Shown here: one piece after another, positions 35,800 through 49,300 of the stretch
Layout: each line of letters opens with the position of its first letter
How positions within the stretch are numbered: position 1 is the stretch's first letter
Assembly (NCBI GenBank): GCA_025531455.1
Contig: JAMYHL010000011.1
Coordinates: 1-64,000 of the forward strand
DNA: 64,000 nucleotides
Direction of reading: 5' to 3'
Origin: Apiotrichum sp. Y4204
Taxonomy: Eukaryota > Basidiomycota > Tremellomycetes > Trichosporonales > Trichosporonaceae
Made by a program: the position numbers and the translations under genes
Notes under the pieces: model-generated
Database searches by the model: none
Seen by the model: the letters and a program-made list of their open reading frames with translations, nothing else
Told to the model about the DNA's origin: nothing

Positions 35800-38096
35800 C
35801 TACCGCACTGCACGGCTCGCCCGTTCCCGCATAGCCTCGTCCAAAGCCTGAGCTTCGGCAGATCCTTCTTCGCTGTCGTCGAACTCGCGTCGGCGCTTCG
35901 CCCAGGCGTCCTCGGTCTCAATATCCACCAGTGTCGGCCACTGGGTGTCGACAGACATGCCCTCGGTGGCGACATGGGTGGAGAGAAGCGATGAGAGATT
36001 CCGAGCGTACTCAACAAGCTGAAACACAAGGCTGAGTTGGATTAGTGAAAGTCTTACGGCATATTACCGAAACCCACTTACCTAACGTTGGGGCCAATCC
36101 AAGGCGAACGGTCCTTGACAAAGTCATAAGCATCCTGCATGGTACGCAGGTGACCCAGGCGATCGGGCACAAGTCCCGCAGCCGCAAGAGACATGATGTA
36201 GGCCACAGCTAGTGTCGCCGAGCGAGAAACACCGCATTGGCAGTGAATGATTATGGGAATGTTGGCACGGCGGTGAGCCTCGATCCAACGCACAGCCTCC
36301 CAGAATCGCCACTTTTCGGACATGTTGTCGTCAAGATAGGTGTCCGGATTGAGGATTTGGGACAGTGTGGCTCCAGATGGCAGCTCTGAGAGGCCACTTT
36401 CGCCATGGGACCAACGGAGATGAGCGTACTCGATGTTGGGCTGTCCCTGTCCGTCGGCAACATGAGTTGAGAGCGCCAGATCGGATTTGCCCTTAAAGCT
36501 TGTCCACCCAGTAGCAATCGCCTCCATGTCGGCGTTCTCGTCGAAAGGGTTCTCAATCTCCTGCGCAACATTGACTGTGGCAACGGTGACCGAGTTGGGG
36601 GCCCAAACGTCAAAGTGAAATGGAGAGTCCTCAGCTCCAAGCCAGACGCCGGGAATGAGCTCGCGAGGACCGTCGGCGTATGGCTCGTTCTCAAAGCTTG
36701 GGTCAGGAAGGGGAGGTGAGGTCGACGGTGTGGATGCCATAGAGTCAATATTTGATGCCGAAGAGGATGTGAGGGATGTTGAAGGCGACATGCCAGGGTT
36801 GCCGGTGGTCGATGCTGACGACGCTGTTGATGGACTGCACTCATCAATAGGAGCAAAGCCAGCCATGCGCAGCGACGGGTATGCAGACTGAGATGCACGA
36901 GGGTCCAACTCGGGATTGAAGGTCGAGGGCGTGAGATTTCCAGCGCTCCGCATTCGGGCGTGACCACGGCTGCGCATTGAGCCGTACGGATACGGCACGC
37001 CTCCTGGTGTCGGAGGCACATCAGCGCTTGGCGTTGTGGATGAGGCGCCTGGGGGATGTGTAATCAAGCTGAGGAGCGAAGGCCGTTTGCCAACCTTGAA
37101 AGACTGACGGCGAGATCCCATCGAGCTGGTCGGCATCAATGATGGAGTTTTCGGTGGCCCCGCGGTGTAAGGCGTTTCCGACACTGGGCCTGTGGGCATC
37201 CTCGGTGAACATGGGGAAGCTGGCATAGTTGGTGTCGGTGTTGAGGAAGGTGGGTCGCAAGTAGTGTTGTGGAACGAAGACGCGCCAAGGGCCAAAGTCA
37301 GTGATAGTCCCTTGGGATTTGAACGTTTCAAGCTGAGCACCGGTGGCAGCGACGGGGGAGACGAGTGGCCCCGACGGTTAGACATGCTGCGCGGCATCTC
37401 GGGAGGTGGAGAGGACTCGTTGCTGGCAAGCCTGACGTGTTCCATCGAGTCCAGAAGACTAGGTGTCACCGTCGCTGCACTGCTGAGAGGCTGGTCGTCG
37501 TCCATGTGGACGGGTACGATGCCTGGCGAGTTTGGTGACCGCATGGGAACGGTGAGGCGAAGAGGTGGTGGCCTCCTGCGAACCGTGACGGATGGTTGCC
37601 CCTGCTCGTTTCCACCGACCTGCGAGCGGCCAGCGCTGCGTGGGCGTTTTGGAGAGCGCAGTGGTTCGTCCGACGGCGACGCAATTGTCACCTCAAGAAC
37701 AGGACACTGCCGTTTTGAGGATATTGTTGAGCGAGGTGCCGTAGGGGATGGCGAGGCACTCGGGAGAGGGTATCGGAACACGCCTGCAGGAGAGAAGGGT
37801 ACGCCGCGAGCGAGAGGCGCCAGAGGCGAATGCGGCGAAAGAAGTGGTGACAGAGGTGCAATGTCGCGAGGAGAATGAAGTCTTGCCGAGCAGAGCATCA
37901 GATCTGTGGACGCGGTAAGCGATGAAGTGGTGGTGGCGGTAGGGGTAGTTGTCAGGTTTGTGGATGATGGCGACGGGAGAGCCAAGGCGGTGGGAAATGA
38001 GGACGCGCGGGGTTGGGATTGGGATTGGGATTGTAAAAGAGACGGGAGAGATGGAGAGTTAGACAGAGAATGTCGAGAGGGATGAAGAGACGACAT
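35800..38096 (-). CDS. Dual-specificity MAP-kinase phosphatase, MSG5/CPP1 type
   Basis: Predicted phosphatase that inactivates MAP kinases by removing phosphate from Thr and Tyr. Exons on the minus strand 38096-36082 and 36031-35800 (50-nt intron), 748 aa. A long Ser/Pro-rich disordered N-terminus (~1-490) leads to the catalytic domain at ~500-690. ELIPGVWLGAEDSPFHFDVW opens the domain, and IIIHCQCGVSRSATLAVAYIM is the active site with Cys619 and the C-X5-R pattern. RSPWIGPNV joins across the intron to SLVFQLVEYARNL, the expected closing helix. A charged tail follows. The acceptor at 36032 is preferred because the next AG shifts the frame. The frame is also open upstream to an ATG at 38408, so the protein could be 104 residues longer, but that extension is low complexity. 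Confidence 0.88.
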
Positions 38097-38524
38097 GCGC
38101 GAGTTGAAGGAGTAGAACGAGATGGTAAAGTAACCCGTCCGTATTGGAAAAGTGGAAACGGCAACGCAATGAAGGGAGGGCGTCAGCGAATGGACATGGA
38201 CATGGTGTTCAAAGGGGCAGTAGGAGGCTGTTGAGACCGAGGGGAAACAGCAGAGCGTGTAGCTGTTGTGTACGAGTCGAGAGTGATGGAGAGATGGGAA
38301 TGGGAATGAGAATGAGAATGATGAGAATTGCAATGGTAGTGCGAGTGTCGAGGAGAGAGGAATGATGAGAGGCTGTGTGTCTGTGTGTGTCTGTGTGTCT
38401 GAGAGCATGAGAGTGTGTCTGATCTCTGAGGGTGGTGTGGTGTCTGTGTGTGGCAGATTGCCCAGCTGGTGTCGGGGGGACAGCAGGCAAATTGTCGTCC
38501 TTGCGGCGGCACAGGCGCACAGGC

Positions 38525-38561
38525 GCAGCAGCAGCAGCAGCAGTAGCAGTAGCAGCAGCAG
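38525..38561. repeat. GCA trinucleotide repeat
   Basis: About twelve GCA-type units with two GTA interruptions, about 430 bp upstream of the MSG5 ATG, probably in its promoter or leader. Confidence 0.85.
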
Positions 38562-39133
38562 GGGTACAGGTCGCAGGAGGAGGGGAAAAAACACAAACCA
38601 AGCAGGTTGCAGGTGACAAAAAAGGAAGAGTGAGATCGGAGGAGGATCAGACCGCCAGCACTGGCGCTAGCGCGGGAGAGGGGGGAGAGCCGGGACAACA
38701 GAGGAAGGTAAAGAGGGAAGGAAAATAGAGGCGGAGGGAGGGGCCAAAGGAGGGAAGCGGTCGGGATTGTCTCGACCTGACACAAGCATCGGACACGCGA
38801 AAAAAAAAAAAGAGGAAAATAAATAAATAAAAAAAGGAAAAGGCAAGAGCGCAGAGAAGTTATGACGGGGGAACTAGAGCAGAAGAGCCACAGGAGGGGC
38901 GGGAGCGCAGAGGGAAGGTAAAGGGCGGTCCAAGGGAAGGGAAAAAACTGCGACCACGGAACGAGGGGAGGAGAGGAGAGGTTGAGACATGACTAGAAAT
39001 TACCCAGGAAGGACGAGGGCACAGGGGGCGAAGGGGGAAAGGGAAACACGGGGGCAGACGACCGAAACAGCAGGGGACGATGACAGGGAAGTGTGAGAGT
39101 TGGAGGAGCTGGGCGCACAGGGACAAGAAATGC

Positions 39134-39187
39134 TGATCCACCCAAAATGATCCACGCAAATTGATCCACAGTCTGGATTGGATCCAC
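39134..39187. repeat. Array of TGATCCAC octamers at 14-bp spacing
   Basis: TGATCCAC occurs at 39134, 39148 and 39162, exactly 14 bp apart with A-rich spacers, and GATCCAC recurs at 39181. It lies about 1 kb upstream of the MSG5 start. Confidence 0.85.
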
Positions 39188-39788
39188 GGGATTCACGGCA
39201 CTAGGGCACTAGCGTAGTTGGTAGTGGCTTGCCGATCCTACCGCAAAACATGATGGATGAATACCCCCGATCGCACGCGTGTCGACCAAAGAGTATGGTA
39301 ATATTAACAATAAACAATGGAAAGGCGAAACCACACCAAGGTGAAGGTTGGTTATAGGGTAGTGGGCATTACCATTGAATGTTTACTATTACTCCTCCTT
39401 GTCGGCCGCAACAACCTGCATGTAGCAAAGGGTATCTTGGCCACCGTGAGCTTACAGGATGGTCAAATACAACCCAACCAACACCCTTTACAATTTAGGT
39501 GAGTCGGCATAACGAGTCTCCTCACGCCATCGTGAGAATGTGGGTGATTCACGGGAAGACTCCAAACACGATCCGACATGCGACAGGAGGATATGTGTTA
39601 CAGATGAGAAGACACTTAGCGGAAACAAGGGACCAAAGACGCGAAACAGTCGGTTTGGCCGATCCGTTGTCCTCCCTCGAGAACTCCTGTTGTACACAGA
39701 AACGGGAAATCCAACAAATCGCCGTAAGAAGTACAGAGACATGAGACAGAACCGTACAGGGCGTTTAAATTGGAAACAGAAACAATCG

Positions 39789-39855
39789 CAGAAACAGAAA
39801 CAGAAACAGAAACAGCGACAGAACAGGAAACAAAGTGAGAAACAGAAGCAAGAAA
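39789..39855. repeat. CAGAAA hexamer repeat
   Basis: Four perfect CAGAAA units (39789-39812) followed by degenerate copies to about 39855. Confidence 0.85.
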
Positions 39856-41410
39856 CAAACGAGGAGCTTTGGAAGCCAGAGTGTGCAGCTGAGTCCAGCT
39901 CGATGCAGTACCTGCCTGTGTCTCCCTGATCTCTAAAGGATCGTTGTATGTCTTTGATTCATCGTCATCTGATTCACAATGCCTTTGGTGGCGCCGCCTA
40001 ACTCCACCGGAGTCCAGAGGACCAGACCAGAGCCACCGATCCAATGAGCCTCTGTGAACGCCATGCTGGACGGGTATGAGAAATGAGGGGCTCTCCCATC
40101 TCACACACTGCCTCTGTTCGGACTGGTCCTCTCACATCGTGTCTTGCTCACAGCGACCCTCCCGGGCCCCGACCTGGCAGTCCGCCGCCCTCTCAGAGTC
40201 CCATGATCTCGTGTTACCCATGGTCAGGCGGCGTGTTCAGGTCTTATGGTGTCAGAGCCTGGACCTTGCAGGGTAGCAATTCCCCTTGTTATCCGGATGA
40301 CGGCGATGCAGAACATGTCTCATGCCTCGGATCGCGATCGTCCATGATACATCGGCGTCGCAGGGTTGTATGGGAAGGGTTCGGAAGTTGGAAAGCCCGA
40401 GGAGCCATCGCACAGACTATCATGCTGGAAACCGCATACGGGATAGAGGGAACAAGGAATCAAAGCGCCATCGTTTGGATGCAGTGATGCGCGCATGCGT
40501 GAATGAAGAGACGGATGCGGACACGCACGACCCGGCCCTGCCAGCATGCCAGACTGCATTGGCCCGAAAGGCCATAGGTTAGGATCAATTGAAAACCCCA
40601 CTGATCGCCGCGCAGACTTGGAGCACGCCGTTGTGTTGGGCGACAACCATAACAGGGCATGTGAGGACAATGGTGGACGGGTGGGGAAGGAAGAAAACAG
40701 CCAAAAGACTGTCGCACGAGCCGTACAGTTGACTCACCATGGCGACCAAATGAGACCAGACAGGCAGACGTGCAGGTGCAATGTCGGGACGCGCAAGGCT
40801 CAAGTAGAAGACTAGGGGAAGCGCTTCTCCCCGGCGCTCCTTTACGCTAAAGCCGACCGAGGGATCAGAACGAGGATCAAAGGAATAGCCGATGGTGACC
40901 GAGCTATCTCGAGGTTGGAAGTGGAGGATGAGCGCGCAGGGAGTCGAGGGGACTGTGTAGGGTACGCTGCGATCGTGTCGGAGTATGAGAGAAGGATGGA
41001 TCGCTCGGAGCCTGGCGCCGGTGGATCCGTGTGCGTGGCGTATCTTATTGATTAAGGTGGAGGAGGAGGAGGAGCACTTGGAGAGCGAATGACGGATGCG
41101 GGTATGAGATCGGGGATAAGAGAAGGCCGGCAAGGAGATGGACACTTAGAGAGATCGAGGCCTATCGAGGGAGACGTGCGATGTGCACCATGGATCAACG
41201 TTGTTTGGTGAAAGAAGAAATTGGCTTTTTCCTTTTTCCTTGAAGAGTGGCCTTTGTGTGAGCAAGACGAAAAAGCAGCGGAAAATAAGAGATTGTTGGA
41301 CGTCGTTTGTGATCCGCGATAACGGTGTGCGATAACGAGACTGTCGCGACCTCGAGGATGTTGTCAAAATGGGTAACTGCCGGTGATCGAACAGGCCTGT
41401 GTGTTTGTAA

Positions 41411-41456
41411 GGAGATGGAGATGGAGATGGAGATGGAGACAGAGACAGAGAGAGAG
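41411..41456. repeat. GGAGAT hexamer repeat
   Basis: Four perfect GGAGAT units, then GGAGAC, AGAGAC and an AG run. Purine-only on the plus strand apart from the T and C of each unit. Confidence 0.85.
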
Positions 41457-43367
41457 CTGTTGCTCTACGACTTGCTGTATGTAATGCATGCATCCTTGAC
41501 TCGCTGTGTATCCCTCTGTCTCGGTAGCTCTATGTCTCTCGGTCGGAGAGTTTGGAAGATCTCGTTGCCTAGCAGCCGCTCTGCCCCTTCCTGCCCCTCT
41601 CTCACTCTGTCTCTCTCTCCGACGCTCTCGCTGTCGCTCACCACACATTTCCGTGTTTCGTACTTGTTACAGCAAGCAATGTACTTCTTGTGCGGCAGTT
41701 ACCAGGCAGCTTGGCGACGGTAACTAGCAACCCAGAGCACAAGGTCAGGAGGGGTCGCCGCTTTTGGCATCGTTCTGCTCTCTAGCCGCCCCTCCCTTTG
41801 CTTCTCATTTACCCCGAGTTCCTTCCATCTCAAGGCGCTGCCGCGACAAGGCCTCAATGCCTTATTAAGGTTTTCGGTTGGTCATGTCGTGACGGGAGAT
41901 AACATAACTGATGTCTGATATTCAGTAGCGGTGACAAGGGGGCAAGGGTCAGCCGCTTTCTCTGCCAGCTTCGTCCCGCGCTGGAACCATGTTGCTCGTT
42001 GCTGCCGGCTGCTGTCTGCTACACATTGTGGCTTCAGTCGTGCACTCCATCTGACGATTGGGCTGTCTCCAACCACATTATGTGATGGCATGCTACGCGC
42101 AGCAGCAGTGGCGGTCCAGCTGGTCGCCCACCTGCCGGTTGAAGACATGCTGTGTTTCTCGATTACCCCGTAAACATTCGTATTGCGATCTTCCATCCTC
42201 CTTTCACATGTCTGGGGAACAAGAGCATTCGCTTTCTAGCGTGCACTCGTTGCCGCGTTTGATGAGATGGCCTACTTACCACTCTCAATAGTTCACCCAC
42301 ACGGGTGGTCCGAGTAGGACATAGGACACAGAAGGTATGGCTTTTGATTACAGACCCTTGTGTGTCAACTAGCGCCCGACCACTCCCGCCCTTCTCCAAG
42401 AGGCCTCATCTGTAGTTCGAGCAGATCCGACACAGAAATGCCGTAATCTGCTGTTACAGCTGACAGGTTACAGAATTACAGTTGCTGGTTGCGGCATTGT
42501 CCCTCGATGTTGCCCCCTCCCCACCCCCCCTGGTCGCCCTTGCAGCATGTTTGTCTCTGTCCCTTGAACTATCCCTGTCGCGCAGCGTCTCACACTCTAC
42601 CCTCCTATTGACTTGCATTGGATAGTCACCATCGACCGCTACTAGCAGCTGCGATACACAACTGCGAGCTGCGCCATGCGCGGCTCTACAGTGTCCCTGG
42701 TTGGAATTGACCCATAGCATGTGGTCATGACTAGTACACTGCTGTGGCAGTACCATGTTCCCAGACGGAAATAAAGTCCTCCTGATGCACTCGAAACAGT
42801 GGTGCGACATACCACAGTCGCCCCTCCTTTCCTGGCCTCTCAATCTTGTCCACATTCGGGCCTGAGTCTTGGCGTCATACTTCGTTCAAAATCATCTTTG
42901 ACAGGTTGCATCTTCTGGCACTACTGAAGTGAAGCACCTCACGAGTGGCGTTACTTTGTCCCTCCGAACCCACTAAAGCTAAAGGTCAAGTCAGCAAGGA
43001 TTCAAATTACGTTGTAAATCTCAACAAGTTTTAGAGATGGATGGGGACGAAGGGGTAAACGAAAAAGAGAAAACTTTATCTCGTAGCGTTGCTTGGCGAC
43101 CATCACCAACCTGAGCTGGGACAGACGGACAGTCTACACTGCCACAACCCAAGCACATTGCATTGACATCAGCGGATGATGTGGGGTGCCACCATGCAGC
43201 GCAATGCTTGGCGCAGATCCAACACACGGGCAGGTGCTGCCACACTTATGGGACGCTCCTGCGTCTGACTGTGGGCCCACGCGTGGCTTCCTCTCAACAC
43301 CGATGTCGCGGACATGCTGGTCATCCACCGACATAGCTCATCTGATGAGAAGTATTAACTTGCCTAC

Positions 43368-46300
43368 TCACCTGAAGAATCCCGCAGGCTTCTTGTCGTC
43401 ATCGTCCTTCTTTGGTGCCACAACGTTCCCGAACAGAGCGCCTCCTGTGGTAACTGGTGCGCGCGGAGATGTGTTGGTAAGCTTCACTGCCGAGCCATGA
43501 CTGCGGCTCGATCCTCCGCCAGCGCGCCGAGCCCCAGGCGTCGAAGTGATTGTCCCCGGGTCGAGATTGAGCTTGATACTGCCAAACCCGAAGCCACTAG
43601 GGGCAGGGGCAGGAGTGGCAGAATCGGAACCAGCCGGTATGGCGGGGGACGCCCGAGGGGGCGCTGAAGCGGACGAGGGCGAATGGGGCGAGGGCGACAT
43701 GGTCGTGGAGGTCATGGATGAGATCACAGCTGGGGTCGTGGTGGATGGTACAGCAGATGTCTGAGTGGGTCTAGTGGATGCCAAGGGTGGTGGAGAGGCG
43801 ATAGGCGCAGAGGAGGAGCTTGTAGCAGCGGAGGTGGAAGACGCACAAACGCTGGCCCTCAACTTGCCGATTGCATCCGCAGACTCTTTAAGGGCGCCAG
43901 GCTTGGGCGCTGCATCAAGCATGACGGGTCCGCGCGCGATGGACGCATGGGCCACCAGATTGTTTGCAGTCGACGCATTCTTCCGGGGAACCCTGGTCAG
44001 CCCAGCAGCTGAATGTGACACATGGATACCCGAAGCGAGAGATTGATGTGCCCGCGCCCGTTGCTCGTCCGTCGGCTTGAGTGAGGGTATAGGCGGGGTT
44101 GCTTGTGCTCCCGCGCCCTCGCTCTCGGCACGCGTGCGCTCAACGCGAGGGCTCGCCTTCATCTGAGCCTTTGGCGACGAGGGATAGGCTTTCTTTGGCG
44201 ATTCGCGCATGGGCGTGTTCTCACGCGTGTGCGAGCGCGTTTCGGGCGCAGCAGAGGCCCCTCGCGCGACCCGGAGTCCGTTGATCCGGCGCGTCAACTC
44301 GTCCATGGCATTTTGGCGATCACGAATGGCTACGTCAATGTTGCGCACTGTGCGCTGCATGCGCTCGAGCGCTGGTTGTTGAACAGGGGCTCGGGAGTCA
44401 TTGCGGCGCTCCGAGCGGCGTTTCAGACCACTAACTCCCACCTCAAGCTCAGACAGACGTGCTTCAGTCGACTGCACAATCTTGCGCAGGCGCATCTGGT
44501 CGGCAGCCTGCTGGGGACTGAGTTCCTTGATCTGCATCGCACGGGCAAAGGAGGGGTCTTTCCTCGCCTTGAGGAACTTTTCGGCCTGGCCGGTCTTCAT
44601 GTCGGCTGAAAGTTAGCAGGGCACTAGTTCCATTGCACGTACTCTTAAGCATCCGACTTTGCAACTCTGCAAGTGTAATATCACTTTGTTGCACTTCCGC
44701 ACGAACCGCATCGAGCTCTAAGCCAAGTTCCTCCGTGATCTTGAGGACCGTGTCGAGTGTAGAGAAGGGCAAGGCGGTGTGCCGCGTAATGTTGTCGGCC
44801 GTCGGGGACGCGAAATCGGGGCCTTCCAGCGCAGTGTGGTACTTCTTGCTAGCGTCCAGAGACGACTTGAGCTGTGTGAGATTCACTGTGACGTCTGCGA
44901 TAACACGCTCCAGCATCGCCGACATTGACGTTCCAGTCTGCGCAGTGGGCTGCGCCGCCGAAGGACGCGGTGGCCGCTCCGGAATGGTATATTTCACAAC
45001 CGGTGCAGCAGTGGTCGGTGGGCCGGAAGCGCCGGGTGTTGGACCAGGTGGCGGGGCTACAGATGCACCGGATGAAGGGCTTGCTCCGAACAGTGGGGCT
45101 TTCGGTTTCTGCTCCTGTGACATGGGCAGCGCGAGGGCAGCTTGCGTGGGGGCCTTCGTGAGTGTGAATGGAGGCGGAGCAGGGGTTGAGGGCGCAGTGC
45201 CCGCCGTCTTGCCGAAAAGAGCACCTGGTGCTGGCGGGGTGACAGGTGTATTGGTGGTGAGGGGCTTGAATGAGAAAGGCGACGGGGTGGCACCCGACGT
45301 CGGAGGTGTGATGGAGAAACCTGCTGTCGGCTTGATGGCAGACTTGGTGGACTCATCCGTGGTCTTCGCCTTGTTGCCGCCAAACCCACCAAAGCTGAAC
45401 CCTTGCGCGGGAGGGGCTGGAGGGCCGGCGGATTTGGGTTTCTCAGCAGGCTTCGCACCCGGGCGTGGTGCTTCACATATGGTACACTGATCCTTGGCTG
45501 ATTCCTCGTTCTTTAGCCCACACAGTTCGCAAGTCCACTGGGCAGCGTTGTCGGGAGCCGTCAAGCCGACTTTCTGAGTTATTGGGGCGGAAGCCGCCTT
45601 TCCGCCAAAGTTGAAGCCGCCGGGGGGAGGTGCGGGAGGGCCAACAGGGTTGAAGGCTGGAGGGCCAGCAGGCTTGGAAGCAGGCGGATCGGCAGGCTTG
45701 GAAGCAGGAGCGCCGGCAGGTTTGGAGCCAAAGCCAAAGGAGAAGCCACCAGTGGGAACGGTAGGAGGGGTAAAGCCCCCAGCGGGCTTGGCGACTTCGG
45801 CGCCTGGCCGGGGCGTTTCGCAGACGGTACACTTATCCTTCGCCGAATCGGGGTTCTTGAGCATGCAGGTGTCACAGGTCCATTCACCACCGGCAGGAGT
45901 CGACACTGTCGCAGGCTTGGGCGCTTCGGGCTTGTTGAAAGCGAACAAGGGAGCCGCTGACGGGGAGCTTGTAGCAGGATTGTCAGATGATGGCGCAATG
46001 CTCACAGGCTTGGCCCCCCAGCTGAACCCTCCAGTCGGAACCGAGGGCGGAGCAGGTGGTCCCGCGGGCTTGGTTGCCGGCGTAGCACCAGGCCGAGGAG
46101 CTTCGCAGATACTGCACTTTTCCTTTTCAGTCTCCGCATTCTGGAGCATGCACGTGTCGCAGGTCCACGTGTCGGCGGGCTTGGAAGGAACGACCTTGCC
46201 ATCTTTTTTATCATGGTTTTTGAATGACGAGGCGAGACGAAGACCGACATCGAAAGCGGTTCGACTATTAGGACTTGTACTGGGGTCTGCGTTTGGCGAA

Positions 46301-49300
46301 TTGGGAGAGGTTGACGCCGGCGGCGTGATACTCGGGGTGCCAGGCTCCGGAACAGTGGATGGATTCGTGGAGAGTGGTGACGAGGTCTTGGGTGCGTGTT
46401 TAAGTGTGAATGAGGGTGCGGACAGGGGTTGTGCCGGCGTCGAGGTGGGAGGGGACATGCGCGAGAGAAGAGATGGTCGATCTGAAGAGCTCGGAGTAGA
46501 GGGGGCCTCGCCATCATCCACCGGTGGCCCCAATCGCGAAAGTAGCGATGGAGTTCCAGTTGGGTCCTTCGCAAACCATGGAGGGGAGCGCTGTGGCTTC
46601 TTCGAGTCTCCATCGTCCGATCCACTCTGTTCGTCGTTCTCGTCGCCCTCAGGAATGGTGTCCATCTCAGGCGGTTGGGAGATAGAGTGGGAGGTGTGAT
46701 CGTCGTACTCGTCGTCGTACTCGTCGTCGTGCTCCTCGTCATATTCCTCAAAGTCGTCGCCGTAATCGCCATCATCGTAGTCGTCGTCCTCCTCAGTCTC
46801 ATATCCCTCCTCTTCATCTTCAACTTCTCCTTGCTGACCCTCGCCATCAGTGCTGCTGGCCTCGGCGACCTCAACATCGTTGTCATCCCCGTCATTTGAG
46901 GGAGGCGTGACGACCTCTGGCGACTTGTTGACCGGTTTGTCGGTTGAATTGGCGCTAACCTCGGCCTTTGGCTCGTCCACCGTATACCCCGTGACCTCAG
47001 TCTTGGTTTCGCCGATCTTGAATGAGAACAGAGGCTTAACTTCTTTCTTGCCCTTATCCTCGTTTTCACCAGACGAGGGCTGGCCGAAGATACTCTGAGA
47101 GAATGGCAAGCTCTTGGTATCCTTATCACCGCCGAATACGCTCGGCGCACTGTTGTCACTAGCCCCACCGAATGCCGACTTTGCATCCTTGTTGGCAAAA
47201 GCGCCAAAAGCCGACTTGGACGGGCCACTGCTTGCCTTGGAAGCAAAGCCCCCGAACCCGCCACCTTCTACAGGTGTGGTGGTTGCAGTTGGCGTGGCGG
47301 GCTTGCCAAATGCTGATGGTTGTCCGAATGACGGCTTGCCTCCAAACGCTGTCGCCTGACCAAAAGCAGGAGTGGTGGTAGGGTTGGAAGCCTGGCCGAA
47401 TGCTGATGCCGCGAAGGCTGGCGGCTTTTTATCGCCTGTGGCCGGGGCGGAAAATGCAGCAGGTTTGTCGGCACTCGGTTTTGGGACAGGTGATCCAAAC
47501 ACCCCTGTTGACGAAGTGAGGCTTGCAAATGCTGTCGCTGGTTTGATAAACGAGGCTGCAGAGCCTGACGAGGGAGGCGGTTTTGAGGGCGTGGTAGTCT
47601 CGTCCTCGGCATCAGAGTCTTCGAGACCAGGAACGGTTGGCTTGCCCTTCGGCGAGGAAGGTGGTGAATCAGCCAGTCCGGGGACATTCTTCTCCGACAT
47701 GGCGGAAGTGAGTGAACCAAGACCGAACGCATCAGTACCAGGCTGGACTGTCTCATCGGTTTTGGAGACCGAAGTCGCGAACGGATTAGACTTGCTTCCA
47801 AACAGACCGCCCTCCGCATCTTTCGTGGGTGACGACTTGGACTCTTTCGATAGGCCGTCCGTCTTCTGGCCAAAGGCAGAAGTGCCGAAGGGGCTTGAAG
47901 AAGTCGAAGAACTCTTGTCCAGCGCAGAGCCGGGGCCAAAGGCGCTTTTGCCAGTGAATGGAGACGTAGCGGGCTGTTTCTCACCAGTTGGCTGCGGACC
48001 GAAGCCGGTAAACGCCGGTTTAGCTGAGTTGAACGCGCTCGTGGAGCTTTTGCCTCCGAAGGCTGACGTTCCAGAACCCAACGCGGATGGGGAACCGAAG
48101 GCGCTGGTGCCAAAAGCGGATGCTTCAAAGGCGGTCTTGGGCTCGTGCTTTTTCTCATCTTTCTTATCACCAGCGGGCTGAGGGCCAAACCCAGTGAAGG
48201 CGGGTTTATCATTCTTCTGCCCAAACGCGGAAGAGCCAAAGGCACTGGGAGAGGCTTTGTTGTCAAATGTCGATCCGCCCGAGGGCTTGGAAGCAAAGGC
48301 ACCAAATGCTGATCCAGAGCTGGTACCGGTCCCAAATGCAGAGTGACCAAACGCTGAACCACTTGACGGCGTCGCGCCAAAACTCGACTTTCCAAAGGCC
48401 GAACCGGTGGGTGTGGAGCTTTGCCCGAATGCTGGGGCGGGGGAAGCAGTAGGCGTTGAGCCGCCAAACGCAGACGCGTTATTGGTGGGCTTCGTAGCCG
48501 GGGTTGTCGAACCAAAAGCACTCTGGCCAAACGCTGACTTGGTTGGAGTGCCGAAGGCGCTTTGACCGAACGCTGAGCCAGAGGCCGGTCCGTTGGAGCT
48601 GGATGAGCCAAATGCCGAGGGTTTTGAGGGAGAGGACGACGATGCATTCGAGGTCGCTCCCGTACCGAACGCCGAAGGGCTTGAAGCTGGCGTAGTGGAG
48701 CCAAATGCTGACGCGCCAAAAGCAGGCTTGGCAGTTGCAGAGGAGCCGAATGCAGAGGTAGTGGTGGAAGAGCCGAAGGCGGAAGCCCCAAACGCAGGCG
48801 TCTTGGAAGGTGATCCGAACGCACTTTGTCCAAACGCGCTTGATCCAAAGGCGGATTGACTTGCGGGGACAGGAGGCGCCGCAGCTGGGGTTGCAGAGGC
48901 TGGAGCTGGGGTTGGAGCGGCGGAAATGACGCCAGAGCTCGATTGTTGGGCACCAGAATTCACCATCCCGGAATACGCGCCGGCCTCAGGATTGCGGACG
49001 TCAAAGGAGATGAGGAAGCCCTCGTGGGAGTACGCGATAACGCGGGGTGCAGGGGGGAGGTCGGGGAGCTCCTCACCGCCAACAATACCACGCACGATAG
49101 GCTTGGTGCTAGTCAGGTCGAGCGCAAGGCCTAGAGGAGATGAGTCGTCGTCTCGTACGCCGGCTTTAGCGGCCGGTAGAATGGCACGAGCTGTCTCGTC
49201 CAGAATGAGAGCCTCCCAGTCGGGTACATTCTTCCCTTCGGCGGGCTTGCCATGCAGCACACCTATTTCAGACGCGATAGGCGAAACCATGAACGCAAGG

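Larger units (their letters stand above)
38097..43367. other. 5.3-kb gene-free region with low-complexity blocks
   Basis: The longest gap in the window. The part nearest MSG5 (about 38100-39110) is strongly purine-rich on the plus strand, so its minus strand is the pyrimidine-rich leader/promoter of MSG5. Simple repeats lie at 38525, 39134, 39789 and 41411. Frames of 100-190 codons (for example 40585-41145 minus) show no family motif, no convincing intron chain and no even amino-acid composition. A non-coding transcript is possible. The right end is the 3' flank of the nucleoporin gene. Confidence 0.55.

Noticed and set aside
40585..41145. 186-codon minus-strand frame
   Set aside because: Starts in low-complexity Ser, has no recognisable motif and lies among simple repeats; no intron chain extends it.
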